From NCBI GenBank assembly GCA_049514555.1, contig JBEKUY010000003.1, positions 62,001-126,000 of the forward strand: DNA of 64,000 nucleotides, in the 5' to 3' direction. The position numbers and the translations under genes are program-made. The notes beneath the pieces are model-generated. The model saw only the letters and a list, made by a program, of their open reading frames with translations. It did no database searches and was not told the origin of the DNA. The stretch is from JBEKUY01 sp049514555. Its GTDB lineage: Bacteria; Acidobacteriota; Terriglobia; Acidiferrales; UBA7541. This document shows, one piece after another, positions 8,898 to 16,574 of this stretch. Every line of letters begins with the position of its first letter. Position 1 is the stretch's first letter.

Positions 8898-9347
8898 GTG
8901 CCCATGAACAAGCCCTCACCAGCAGTTCGCCTTCTCACAATCCTTTTGGTTTTGATTTTCTTCTCCTGCGCGTTCGCGAGCACGGGCAATAAGAATAAGA
9001 AGGTGCTCCTTTGGCGCGTCAACATCAATACTGCCTCGTCGGCTGAACTGCAGCGCGTGCCCGGGATCGGTCCGAAGACCGCGGAGAGAATCCTGGCCAT
9101 GCGGCGCAGCGTTGGAAAATTCCACAGCGTGGATGATTTGCTAGCGGTACGTGGCCTCGGGGAGAAGCGGCTGGCGAAGATGAAGCCGTACCTGACGGTG
9201 GGCACGCCGCCACCGGCTGCGGCGCCACCACGGGGCGTTGCGCCATCACAGGGCGCCGTCCCACCGGCTGACGCGGGGAAGAAGCCGGCGCCCGCGGCGA
9301 GCAACTCCCCGGTGAAGAGTCCCGGAGCGGCAGCAAACAAACCATAG
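8898..9347 (+). CDS. ComEA-like helix-hairpin-helix DNA-binding protein, exported
   Basis: 149 residues; ATG 8898 or 8904. The N-terminal hydrophobic segment (LLTILLVLIFFSCAFAS) is a signal peptide or membrane anchor. It is followed by 'VNINTASSAELQRVPGIGPK' and a second hairpin 'LLAVRGLGEKRLAKMKPYL', the tandem HhH motif of ComEA competence proteins. The last 45 residues are a Pro/Ala-rich low-complexity tail. A role in DNA uptake is possible, but no other com genes are adjacent. Downstream gene ribBA is convergent. Confidence 0.85.
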   Translation: MPMNKPSPAVRLLTILLVLIFFSCAFASTGNKNKKVLLWRVNINTASSAELQRVPGIGPKTAERILAMRRSVGKFHSVDDLLAVRGLGEKRLAKMKPYLTVGTPPPAAAPPRGVAPSQGAVPPADAGKKPAPAASNSPVKSPGAAANKP

Positions 9348-9401
9348 AACGTCCATCCGTCAGTTCAAGTTTTCCGAGTGAAGTCCTTGGCATCCAGCAT
9401 C

Positions 9402-10586
9402 CTAAAGAAGTTGGTGTGAAAGTTTCGGCGATTCCAGGGGTAGAGGGACCTGATCGGCGATGGTGATGCCGAAACCCTCCAGGGCGACGACCTTGCGCGG
9501 ATGATTGGTGAGGACGCGGATATCTTTGAGGCCGAGATCGATGAGGATCTGCGCGCCGATGCCGCTCTCCCGTTGGACCATGCGCTGCATAGCGAGATCG
9601 CGGTCCAGTTGGCCGCGCGCGTGAAGACGAATGCGGGGAAGCGCAGCCGGCGTCTCGACGGCGGTTTCGATGGTGAAGCCGCGGCCGGTGTGGTGCAGGT
9701 AGAGGAAAACGCCGCGGTCCTCGCGGGCAATGGCTTCCAACGATTTCGCCACAATCTGCCGGCAGTCGCAGACGGTGGAACCGAAGACGTCGCCGGCAAG
9801 GCAGTGCGAATGGACGCGGACCAGCGGCGGCTCGCTTCCCTCGAGGTTGCCGCGGACCAGAGCGATGTGCTGATCGCGGTCCACGTCGCTTGAATAAGCG
9901 ATCATGCGGAATTCGCCGAAGTACGTGGGAAGCACCGCCTCGGCGATGCGCCGCACGTACCGTTCGTGTTGCATGCGGTAGCGGATGAGGTCGGCGACGG
10001 TGATGATCTTGAGGCCGTGCGCCCGGCAAAACTCGATGAGCTGCGGCACGCGGGACATCGTGCCGTCCTCGTTCATGATTTCGCAGATGACGCCGGCGGA
10101 AGCCATCCCGGCAATCCGCCCGAGGTCCACGGACGCCTCGGTCTGACCGGCGCGAACGAGAACGCCTCCCTTGCGGGCGCGAAGCGGGAAGACGTGGCCG
10201 GGGCGCGCGAGGTCGGAGGGCTTGGTCCTGGGATCGATGGCCGCAAGGATCGTGGTGGCGCGATCGGCGGCGCTGATCCCGGTGGTCGTGCCGAAGCGCG
10301 CGTCGATGGCTTCGCAGAAGGCGGTGCCGAGGGCCGAGGTGTTGATGGGAGACATCAGCGGGAGGTTGAGCTCGTCGCAACGCTCCTCGGTGAGCGCGAG
10401 GCAAATGAGGCCGCGGCCGTACTTCGCCATGAAGTTGATGGCGTCGGGCGTGACCTTTTCGGCGGCCATGGTGAGGTCGCCCTCGTTCTCGCGGTCTTCA
10501 TCGTCCACGAGGACGATCATGCGGCCGGCGCGAATGTCTTCGACGGCGGCTTCGATGGTGGCGAAATTGGAGCGCGTGTCAGTCAT
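9402..10586 (-). CDS. ribBA: Bifunctional DHBP synthase / GTP cyclohydrolase II-type protein RibBA
   Basis: 394 residues from ATG 10586; the frame is open upstream, but that part is repeat DNA. The RibB half (1-200) has the DDEDRENEGD metal/catalytic loop at 28-37 and 'RPGHVFPLRA' at 128-137. The usual His of the GHTEA motif is Gln148 (GQTEA), a variant I have seen in other RibBA proteins. The RibA half keeps the zinc cysteines C262, C273 and C275, but the segment after GRG (301-340) is shortened and altered relative to classical GTP cyclohydrolase II. It feeds riboflavin synthesis together with ribD and ribE at 27-29 kb. No FMN riboswitch is visible upstream. Confidence 0.92.
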   Translation of the reverse strand: MTDTRSNFATIEAAVEDIRAGRMIVLVDDEDRENEGDLTMAAEKVTPDAINFMAKYGRGLICLALTEERCDELNLPLMSPINTSALGTAFCEAIDARFGTTTGISAADRATTILAAIDPRTKPSDLARPGHVFPLRARKGGVLVRAGQTEASVDLGRIAGMASAGVICEIMNEDGTMSRVPQLIEFCRAHGLKIITVADLIRYRMQHERYVRRIAEAVLPTYFGEFRMIAYSSDVDRDQHIALVRGNLEGSEPPLVRVHSHCLAGDVFGSTVCDCRQIVAKSLEAIAREDRGVFLYLHHTGRGFTIETAVETPAALPRIRLHARGQLDRDLAMQRMVQRESGIGAQILIDLGLKDIRVLTNHPRKVVALEGFGITIADQVPLPLESPKLSHQLL

Positions 10587-10617
10587 GTTGTTGGAAATAT
10601 AGCACTTTTGGCAGGGA

Positions 10618-10646
10618 TGCCACAGAGGCACAGAGGCACGGAGATG
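10618..10646. repeat. Simple period-8/9 repeat (GCCACAGAGGCACAGAGGCAC type)
   Basis: Reads as repeated CAGAGGCA units just upstream of ribBA. This short sequence type recurs in many bacterial genomes with large intergenic repeats; its function is unknown. It lies between ribBA and the 40-bp repeat array. Confidence 0.4.
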
Positions 10647-10740
10647 AAGATGGGGAAGCAATGTTTGCACGTCTGAACGTAGGACGAAGAAAGGGTGTGA
10701 GGCAGAGCGAATTGGGAGTGGGAGCGATGGTGAAAAGCAG

Positions 10741-10865
10741 GGGGAGACACCCCCCTTTTCTCGTATGTGTTGATTCCAAAGGGTTTTAAGTCTAGACATT
10801 CTGTAAGTGTTGTATTCAAAGGGGTTAAAAGCCAAATTCTTGTAAGTGTTCATTCTAGAGAGGTT
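10741..10865 (-). repeat. Three-unit 40-bp repeat array, locus 1
   Basis: Read on the minus strand, units lie at 10827-10865 (39 bp), 10787-10826 (40 bp) and about 10747-10786. Each contains a core close to GAATCAACACTTAC and an AACCCTTT/ACTTA flank. The third unit runs into a GC-rich tail (GAGAAAAGGGGGGTGTCTCC). The same layout occurs at 54021-54140 and at 54279-54360/56801. The 40-bp period is not a multiple of three, so this is not a repeated peptide. The rest of 10866-11314 shows no gene I can support. Confidence 0.8.
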
Positions 10866-11314
10866 AGCGATGTTGCCCTTCGACCCGCTGCGCTCGCTCC
10901 CTTCCTGGAAAGCACTCTGGGCAGGCGGGATGCGCATCCTGGTCGGATGTGCAGGGCGGGCTGGGAAGGGGCGAGTCACGTCACATATTACCACAGACTA
11001 ACTATAAAGTCAATGGGTAACTCGGGAAGCATTCGAACGGATTGTGGAAAAGCGAGGCGGCGAGCGGAGAGTGTCAAAAGCCCGGGGCGCAAGAACGGCG
11101 CCGTAGGGCAGTCGGCCCGCTCCAAACCTCCGACAGGCAAAGGACTTGGAGAAAGCAAAGTCACCAGAATCAAGCCAGGTCACCAATTGAGGTCCACAGC
11201 TAAGGTGGGCCGTAGGATTCAAGCTCATGCGTCGGAGTGTAAGTCCGTTCGGGTGTTGCAATCTATAGAACTTGTCTTTGCTCTTCTTCCGCGTTAGAGT
11301 CTGCTCCAACTTCG

Positions 11315-11713
11315 ATGAAAGACACACTGGTAGGCTTTGCTATTCTCGCATTCATTGGGCTATGTATATGGTGGATGCTCCCCGACAGTTGGACAGACAA
11401 GATTAAGTATTCCGTAGAATATGACGTTGACATAAGCAAAGTGGAAAGGAAGGCTCCGCCTTCGGACTGCAATTTTTTCTATGCTCCCCTGGGCTTCAAG
11501 GGGTGCCACTACAAGAAAGATGTTTCTGCCTTCAATTCTGACTCTATGTTGGTTGGTGGGGACGATGCCCCTAAGTACAGCACAGATACCAACACACATA
11601 AACCAATCGTTTCTTACGATGATGGAAAAACGTGGAACTGGCTGCAAGAGAATGAACGAATAGACCTCAAGGCCAAGAAGGTCATAGTGGATTGGGTTAA
11701 AGAGACTGATTGA
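11315..11713 (+). CDS. Small single-pass membrane protein, unknown
   Basis: 132 residues with an N-terminal membrane segment (LVGFAILAFIGLCIWWML, about 5-22), then a soluble domain with two cysteines (CNFF...KGCHY) and Trp/Tyr-rich strands such as 'VSYDDGKTWNWLQENERIDL'. AT-rich codon use contrasts with the core genes. It ends 20 bp before a strong terminator hairpin, which supports its being a real transcription unit. I do not recognise the family. Confidence 0.6.
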   Translation: MKDTLVGFAILAFIGLCIWWMLPDSWTDKIKYSVEYDVDISKVERKAPPSDCNFFYAPLGFKGCHYKKDVSAFNSDSMLVGGDDAPKYSTDTNTHKPIVSYDDGKTWNWLQENERIDLKAKKVIVDWVKETD

Positions 11714-11733
11714 CCTCACATCCAGGCACGAAA

Positions 11734-11770
11734 AAAGCCCCGGAGCTTTTCAGGGATCCGGGGCTTTGTT
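11734..11770 (+). terminator. Rho-independent-type terminator
   Basis: AAAGCCCCGGA (11734-11744) pairs perfectly with TCCGGGGCTTT (11757-11767) around a 12-base loop, followed by a T-rich stretch (TTTGTTGTG). It sits 20 bp after the stop of the 11315-11713 gene. Confidence 0.8.
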
Positions 11771-11815
11771 GTGTTCGGGCGGAATTGGGATTATCTGCAG
11801 TCCTTTCTTCTTAGA

Positions 11816-11914
11816 CCAGTGCTTGAGCCGAGCCTTCACCTGGAATAATCCACAGAGTGTCCGAGTTGCCTTTCTGCGCGCCGTAGTTTACAGATGAGCC
11901 ACGGAGGGCAAGCA
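11816..11914. repeat. Duplicated leader segment, copy 1
   Basis: About 90 bp (from CAGTGCTTGAGCCGAGCC to CCACGGAGGGCA) recur at 12704-12810 with a 16-17-bp internal difference. It includes the GGAGG ribosome site of the gene starting at 11915. On the opposite strand it reads as a coherent peptide ending (SDTLWIIPGEGSAQAL), suggesting the leader derives from the end of an older gene. Confidence 0.75.
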
Positions 11915-12622
11915 ATGCACAGCACCAATTCTGCGTTCAACACTCTTCTGGAACGTCTCAAGAATCTCAAGGGCAGGTGGGCGATTCCGGGATGGGTTAT
12001 TTTCGGAATCCCAGTCGTCGGCCGTATTCTTAGCTGGCTCGGCCACGTTTCAACTATCAATTGGCTCTATACGCTGCTTCCAAAACACTGGAGGGCCGAC
12101 ATAAGCATGAGGGGAAACTCACTCGTTTGGATGTTCATTGCTTCATTACTCTGGCTTGCTATGGTCGCATTATGGCCGAAGAAAAGAACTAAATTGGTCG
12201 GCAATCAGACTGGCCCGGACATTTCGTTGGAATGGGATTGCAGAAAAGGATGGCCGAAATGGGACATAGTTCGATTGCGTAATATCGGCACGGAGAGTGC
12301 ATTTAATGTTAGATTGAAGTTTTCATGGCCTGAATTGTCCTTTCCCGTTGACTTCGAGATTAACGTGATACATGCCCATCAAGAGATAGAGAGAGAGCCA
12401 CAATTTGTAGAAAAATTAGAGCCCGACCGTATAAATGTTGGCCGTATGAAGAATGTTCTGCGTGATCGACGGTTTCAGGGCCATTTGCCATTGGAAGCGA
12501 TAGTCGTGTTCTTCGATAAAGAGCGCACTGGCTTTGAGAGACCTTTTACTCTTGAAGCTGGACCTGGTGGTATATGGGGCGAGGAAATAAAAGTAACACC
12601 GGGAAAACGCAGAGAACTTTAG
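11915..12622 (+). CDS. Membrane protein of unknown function
   Basis: 235 residues from ATG 11915, chosen because GGAGG lies 7 bases upstream; an in-frame ATG at 11894 lacks a ribosome site. Two or three hydrophobic segments in the first 100 residues (WVIFGIPVVGRILSWLG; NSLVWMFIASLLWLAMVALW) precede a soluble domain of about 140 residues rich in beta-type sequence. AT-rich relative to core genes. No family is recognised. It shares its leader segment with the downstream 12811 gene, so the two may have been acquired or duplicated as parallel cassettes. Confidence 0.6.
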   Translation: MHSTNSAFNTLLERLKNLKGRWAIPGWVIFGIPVVGRILSWLGHVSTINWLYTLLPKHWRADISMRGNSLVWMFIASLLWLAMVALWPKKRTKLVGNQTGPDISLEWDCRKGWPKWDIVRLRNIGTESAFNVRLKFSWPELSFPVDFEINVIHAHQEIEREPQFVEKLEPDRINVGRMKNVLRDRRFQGHLPLEAIVVFFDKERTGFERPFTLEAGPGGIWGEEIKVTPGKRREL

Positions 12623-12703
12623 GCAGCATCTTGCACTTTGGCGGTTATGTCTTTGAATTCGAGATTGGGCGCTTGAATCATTTTGGTGAGCGTATCGCGG
12701 ATC
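12623..12703 (-). pseudogene. Possible 3' remnant of a lost minus-strand gene
   Basis: Minus-strand translation reads 'LIRDTLTKMIQAPNLEFKDI' then 'TAKVQDAA' and stops at 12623-12625. Upstream it continues into the duplicated segment (12704-12810) as 'IPGEGSAQA'. It looks like a genuine helical C-terminus, but the upstream frame is broken by the 16-17-bp insertion. No start exists and the family is not recognised. Confidence 0.35.
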
Positions 12704-12810
12704 AGTGCTTGAGCCGAGCCTTCACCTGGAATAATCCACGATCAATATTTCCACAGAGTGTCCGACTTGCCTTTCTGCGCGCGGTAGTCTACAGATGAGC
12801 CACGGAGGGC
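12704..12810. repeat. Duplicated leader segment, copy 2
   Basis: Second copy of the segment at 11816-11914. It carries an extra GATCAATATTTCCACA-like insertion and ends with the same CACGGAGGGC ribosome-site sequence, here only 3 bases from the ATG at 12811. Confidence 0.75.
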
Positions 12811-12996
12811 ATGCGCGTGAAGAAAGAGACTCGACGCATACGCTGCCATAAAGCCATCAAGATAGAAGGCCCTGTCGAATCTTCCGAAGGAATTCCAGAA
12901 GTTCCGTTGGAATCTTCCTGGCCGTTCTGTGAAACCTCCAACACCCTGTTATGGCCGGGTGGCACTCAATACATAGTGGTGCCAGCAGAGGTGTGA
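12811..12996 (+). CDS. Small hypothetical protein
   Basis: 61 residues: a basic N-terminus (MRVKKETRRIRCHKAIK) and a Pro/Ser/Glu-rich remainder, no membrane segment. The ATG follows the GGAGG of the duplicated leader closely. It stops one base before the TTG of the next gene, which suggests translational coupling. The small size and lack of recognisable features leave real coding status uncertain. Confidence 0.4.
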   Translation: MRVKKETRRIRCHKAIKIEGPVESSEGIPEVPLESSWPFCETSNTLLWPGGTQYIVVPAEV

Positions 12997-12997
12997 T

Positions 12998-13876
12998 TTG
13001 TCTCGACAGGACCACAGGAACTACGATGCCTCGTTGGAAAAGTCACGCAACGAGGCCAAGTTCAAAGAACCTTCGATACGCAGAGAAAAACGAGACAGAG
13101 CACTGACACTTTTCCTTGCTCTTCTTGGTATCGGGCTTTCCTTCGTAGGCATACTGTGGGCTGCATCATGTTGGCTCATCTGCCTGTTTGCTCTGGCCGC
13201 TTGGATTGGCAATACCGAACGATTAAGAAACGTTCGCAGACCTTGGGTTCGCCTTATGCAAGTTTCGATAATCGTCGGTGTAGTAGCTGTCGGAGGATTT
13301 CCAGTATATCAACGGTGGCGAACAGAACAGGCCGTCGCAGTAGAAGGCGACCTCATAGGTGCTGGCCCAGCAGTTAACGATGGCAAGCAGCACGGATTCC
13401 CTATGCTCCAAGTAGGCGGAACTACCTGGGTGATGACACCAGATGGCGTCGCGGACATATTTCCGTTTTTCCGTGACTCGGGAGTAAGAATCGAGTGGGG
13501 GTATAAAGGCCCGCTCTTGACCACCCCAGTCAGAGACCGAAACGGCAATTTGTTAGCGGAAATCACAAGAAACCACTGGCGTATTTACCCACTATATTGC
13601 GCTGACAAGAACTATAGGAAAGACGCTTTGGAAATCAAGGACAGTGCGGGACATGTGGTATTGCAGGTGCGAATCTTGCCCGACAGGATTCGGTTGCAGG
13701 GTGAATGGTGGGACACACAAGGAAACGGAATTAGACTTCTAAGCCCGCCCAACCCAACACCCTCTGCGGGATCGATAGTGATTCCTCTGAACCGTCAGAA
13801 TCAACATATCGAATCATTGATTCAGCCGATGTTTGAGTACCCGAGCAAGGACCATTGGCAAGAATTCGTACATTAA
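12998..13876 (+). CDS. Membrane protein of unknown function
   Basis: 292 residues from TTG 12998, with GAGGTG just upstream. A charged N-terminus precedes two or three membrane segments (about 31-68 LTLFLALLGIGLSFVGILWAASC..., and 85-105 VSIIVGVVAVGGFPVY). A soluble domain of about 180 residues follows, with beta-rich sequence containing 'GNLLAEITRNHWRIYP'. Possibly a sensor or adaptor, but no family is recognised. It is AT-richer than the core genes and sits at the end of the unknown-gene island. Confidence 0.6.
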   Translation: MSRQDHRNYDASLEKSRNEAKFKEPSIRREKRDRALTLFLALLGIGLSFVGILWAASCWLICLFALAAWIGNTERLRNVRRPWVRLMQVSIIVGVVAVGGFPVYQRWRTEQAVAVEGDLIGAGPAVNDGKQHGFPMLQVGGTTWVMTPDGVADIFPFFRDSGVRIEWGYKGPLLTTPVRDRNGNLLAEITRNHWRIYPLYCADKNYRKDALEIKDSAGHVVLQVRILPDRIRLQGEWWDTQGNGIRLLSPPNPTPSAGSIVIPLNRQNQHIESLIQPMFEYPSKDHWQEFVH

Positions 13877-14306
13877 GCCGAGCCCACAGGGGCAGCAAGA
13901 TGACAACGAAGAGAGAGATGCTGGGCTAAAGCCCAGCGCTACCCAGGCGATGCGGGGAGAGAACGTTGGAAGAAAGTGGCTAGCGGCCCCTCGGCTGCGC
14001 TCGGAACAAGCCCTTCGCGATAGCTCTCAGGGCAAGCAGGGCAAGCCGGGCAGGCGGCGATGCGGGGAGGGGAACGGTCTTGCCGCAGAACTCCGTGGGA
14101 GTTCGCCGAACGCCACCGCGAGGACGCCCCGATGGAAAGCATCGGGGTAAACGCCCACCGCGAAAGGCGGCTTCTACAGAAGCCGGAAAGAGGGAAGAGT
14201 GCCCGCCTGAAGGCGGCCTCTACAAAGGCAAAGGCCCTGAAACCCTTGACCCTCTCCAGCCCTGCGTCTTGACACACCAGGGCCCATTCTCTATCCTGCA
14301 CGTCCT
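13877..14306. repeat. Intergenic stretch with REP-like palindromes
   Basis: No convincing gene. It holds CTGGGCTAAAGCCCAG (about 13922-13937), CGGCTTCTACAGAAGCCG (about 14168-14185) and GCCCGCCTGAAGGCGGCCTC (14202-14221). These match the GCCCGCCTnAAGGCGG type found on both sides of the RAYT gene at 14900-15424. Confidence 0.6.
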
Positions 14307-14759
14307 ATGAACGATCAGAACAGACCGGACGAGATCCCTTATCAGACCTACCAGACGCTACTGGAAATGTGGTCGAAGGAAAACCCGATCAAGACCACCA
14401 AGCTACAAGTGCTCCTGGCAGTCAACGCATTACTCGTGTCCGCTGTGAACATATCGGGCGGCTTCACTGCAAGCAAGTGGTATGTGTACTTGGCGGGGGC
14501 CACTTTTAGCCTGGTCTGGATGTTTTCGATTGGCAGAACCGCATTGTTCCAGGACGTGTGGCAAATCAAGCTGGCAGATCTGCGGAAGCAGCACCTCGAC
14601 GACCAGCGTTTTTCCATCCTTGAAACGGACGCAGAGCGAAAGCGGGCGAAACCGCTGTTACGGTTATTCGGCGCAATCCCGTCAAAATACTACCTTCTCT
14701 TCACGCCCTTGGCCTTAGCCCTCGCTTGGATCGCGATTCTGGCGTTCACACTCAGGTAG
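14307..14759 (+). CDS. Small multi-pass membrane protein, unknown
   Basis: 150 residues with hydrophobic segments at about 33-48 (QVLLAVNALLVSAVNI), 58-75 (WYVYLAGATFSLVWMFSI) and 128-149 (YLLFTPLALALAWIAILAFTL), linked by a charged helical loop (DLRKQHLDDQRFS). The layout (N-terminal amphipathic helix, paired helices, cytoplasmic loop, final helix) is reminiscent of small RipA-type bacterial membrane proteins, but I cannot confirm this. It is flanked on both sides by REP-like sequences. Confidence 0.6.
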   Translation: MNDQNRPDEIPYQTYQTLLEMWSKENPIKTTKLQVLLAVNALLVSAVNISGGFTASKWYVYLAGATFSLVWMFSIGRTALFQDVWQIKLADLRKQHLDDQRFSILETDAERKRAKPLLRLFGAIPSKYYLLFTPLALALAWIAILAFTLR

Positions 14760-14849
14760 GGCAGCGGCTGGCAATACGGATCGCGGCTACTGAAGAAGCG
14801 CTGTATTGGTTTTGTCGCCCGACAGAAGACGTCGGGGGTAAACGCCACG

Positions 14850-14912
14850 TGTGAAAGGCGGCCGCTGCGTAAGGGCTTCAGGGCATGTAGCGCCCGCCTT
14901 CAGGCGGGCATC
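14850..14912. repeat. REP-like palindrome downstream of the RAYT gene
   Basis: GCCCGCCTTCAGGCGGGC (about 14892-14909) is a perfect hairpin with a 7-bp stem. A related AAAGGCGGCC half-site lies at 14855-14864. The palindrome overlaps the last codons of the RAYT transposase gene. Confidence 0.75.
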
Positions 14913-15424
14913 TTCGGTTTCTTCCAAGACGGCAGCCATTGATCCGAGGGGCGCGTCGTCACCGGCCAGGCACCAGTGAACGAACCCAGGAAGGGATATT
15001 CTTCCGGCTGCGCACAGAGGCCTTTGCGCACGGGATTCATCCAGATGTACCAGGCGACACCATCGGGGGATTCAGTGGGCCGCAGAATGTGGTCGTAGAA
15101 TTTCTTTTGCCACAGGCGGTTGCCTGTCTTCTTCTCGAACTGAAACGCGGATTTCTGTTTGAGGCTCTTCAGGAAGCGAAGCAGGTCGCTGGCTGGCTCC
15201 ATTCCTTCGACGAGCAGGTGCACATGGTCAGGCATGAGGCAGTAGGCGTGAACGGCGAAAGAATGCGCCGCAGACTCCTGACGAAGGAATTCGAGAAACC
15301 AGCTACAGGACACGAGGTATTTGAAGACCGGGCGACGCCTCCAACAGCAGAAAGTGACAAAGAACCAGCCACATCCGCGGTAACTTTGAGGGACCAAACG
15401 AACGTTCTTCCGCGTGAATTCCAA
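14900..15424 (-). CDS. REP-associated tyrosine transposase (RAYT, IS200-like Y1 family)
   Basis: 174 residues. The HUH-type metal motif HVH (residues 67-69, in MPDHVHLLVE) and the catalytic Tyr126 in 'AWYIWMNPVRKGL' identify the Y1/TnpA_REP family of single-strand nucleases. They act on REP palindromes but are not classical insertion sequences. The start shown is a TTG; a slightly upstream start is possible. REP-like GCCCGCCTnnAGGCGG sequences lie on both sides (14850-14912 and 15489-15525) and at 14160-14225. These are the expected substrates, making this a small REPtron-like unit. Confidence 0.85.
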   Translation of the reverse strand: MEFTRKNVRLVPQSYRGCGWFFVTFCCWRRRPVFKYLVSCSWFLEFLRQESAAHSFAVHAYCLMPDHVHLLVEGMEPASDLLRFLKSLKQKSAFQFEKKTGNRLWQKKFYDHILRPTESPDGVAWYIWMNPVRKGLCAQPEEYPFLGSFTGAWPVTTRPSDQWLPSWKKPKMPA

Positions 15425-15488
15425 TTGCGGGGCACCTCACTGCAGAAAGACTCGCTTACGGGCTGAAATGCTGCAAGAGGAAAGTCAA

Positions 15489-15525
15489 AGATGCCCGCCT
15501 AAAGGCGGCCTCTACATAGGCAAAG
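15489..15525. repeat. REP-like sequence upstream of the RAYT gene
   Basis: GCCCGCCTAAAGGCGGCCTC followed by TACATAGGCAAAGCC, nearly identical to 14202-14235 (GCCCGCCTGAAGGCGGCCTC then TACAAAGGCAAAGGCC). Confidence 0.7.
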
Positions 15526-15666
15526 CCCAGCGGCCCAGCGAAGAGAGATTCCTCGTTCCGACAACGGCGTCGGGCCGCACACAGCGCGGAAGCCCAGCGC
15601 GAAAGGCGACCGTCACACGGGCGAAGGACGACAGAGAAAGGCCGGAAAAGGAAACGGCCCCCTAGG

Positions 15667-15836
15667 AAACACATTTGGTTTTTGAAGCGAGGTAGGACTA
15701 CCTGAGCTACATGTGGCGGAGAGCGGGAAGAAGCGGGGAAGCAGAAACCCTCAGAAAACACATTTGGCTTTTGAGACGAGGTAGGACTACCTAAGCTACA
15801 TGGGGCGGAGAGCGGGAAGAGGCGGGGACAGCCGCC
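15667..15836. repeat. Two tandem copies of an 89-bp repeat
   Basis: Copy 1 starts at 15667 (AAACACATTTGGTTTTTGA), copy 2 at 15756 (AAACACATTTGGCTTTTGA); the offset is exactly 89 bp and identity is high. Each contains the hairpin-forming AGGTAGGACTACCT and a purine-rich GCGGAGAGCGGGAAGA end. No gene is evident between 15526 and 15900. Confidence 0.85.
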
Positions 15837-15900
15837 CTGTCGCGTTCAGCAGATGGAAAAGGTTCGTCCCAGCCTCTCTATTTCGCTATCACTTCCTCTT

Positions 15901-16413
15901 CTATTGCTTCGCCTTTTCACGCACCTTGTCCGCAGCCAGGGAGCCATGCATCTGAACGACAACCCATTTCCCATTCCGCTTTTCGAGCACCCCCGTCCAA
16001 CGGATGTCTCTGGCGCCCGTAGGTTTCCCGTCCCACTCCCCTAGATCGTCGAGCGTCGCCGAGTACCAAGCGACGTCGCCAGATCGAGAGATGTTGATTC
16101 GCAGGTCCCGAATTTCGGTCAATGTAGCTTTGAACCTCGGATCCATCCAGGTATCGAATAGTTTCACGTACTGGTTCCAGCCGGCAATGGTGATGTCAGA
16201 GTTGGTCCAGAAGATGAACAAGTCTTCGTCGTGGGCCATGGTGCTCTCTTGGAGCGCCCGATCTTTGGTCAAAGCCCAGCAGATTGAATCATGGATGACT
16301 TTGGCAACAGCGGCCTTCTCGGTCTTTTTGTCTGAGTTTGGGATCCGCGCCTCCATCCCACCAATCAGGAAAACGGATACTAGCAAGAACAGGACAATAC
16401 TTTTAACGATCAC
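15901..16413 (-). CDS. Secreted SnoaL/NTF2-like fold protein
   Basis: 170 residues. The N-terminal signal peptide (SIVLFLLVSVFLIGGMEA) is followed by an about 125-residue domain. Its pattern 'VIHDSICWALTKDRALQEST' ... 'WNQYVKLFDTWMD' ... 'AWYSATLDDLGEW' ... 'WTGVLEKRNGKWVVVQMH' is that of SnoaL-like (nuclear transport factor 2) domains. Such domains often bind small hydrophobic ligands or act as accessory folds. Stand-alone gene; substrate unknown. Confidence 0.8.
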   Translation of the reverse strand: MIVKSIVLFLLVSVFLIGGMEARIPNSDKKTEKAAVAKVIHDSICWALTKDRALQESTMAHDEDLFIFWTNSDITIAGWNQYVKLFDTWMDPRFKATLTEIRDLRINISRSGDVAWYSATLDDLGEWDGKPTGARDIRWTGVLEKRNGKWVVVQMHGSLAADKVREKAKQ

Positions 16414-16574
16414 TTTTCCTCCTCATCTCCCCCCTGCCCCTGGGCGACCAACTGTTCGTCTGTCACTTCGCCGCTGTCTTCGATAAACGCGTTATGCATA
16501 TCCTCCGAGACCTTGCGCGCCCAAGCCTCACCAACTATACAGCAACACTCCGGCTCCCCTTGACTTCCAGAGGG

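Noticed and set aside
10587..10740. Possible FMN riboswitch before ribBA
   Set aside because: None of the conserved RFN motifs (such as AGGGGC...GGTGAAA) is present.
13833..14272. Several open frames between 13833 and 14306
   Set aside because: Fall in REP-like, low-complexity DNA and overlap the end of the 12998 gene; no motif.
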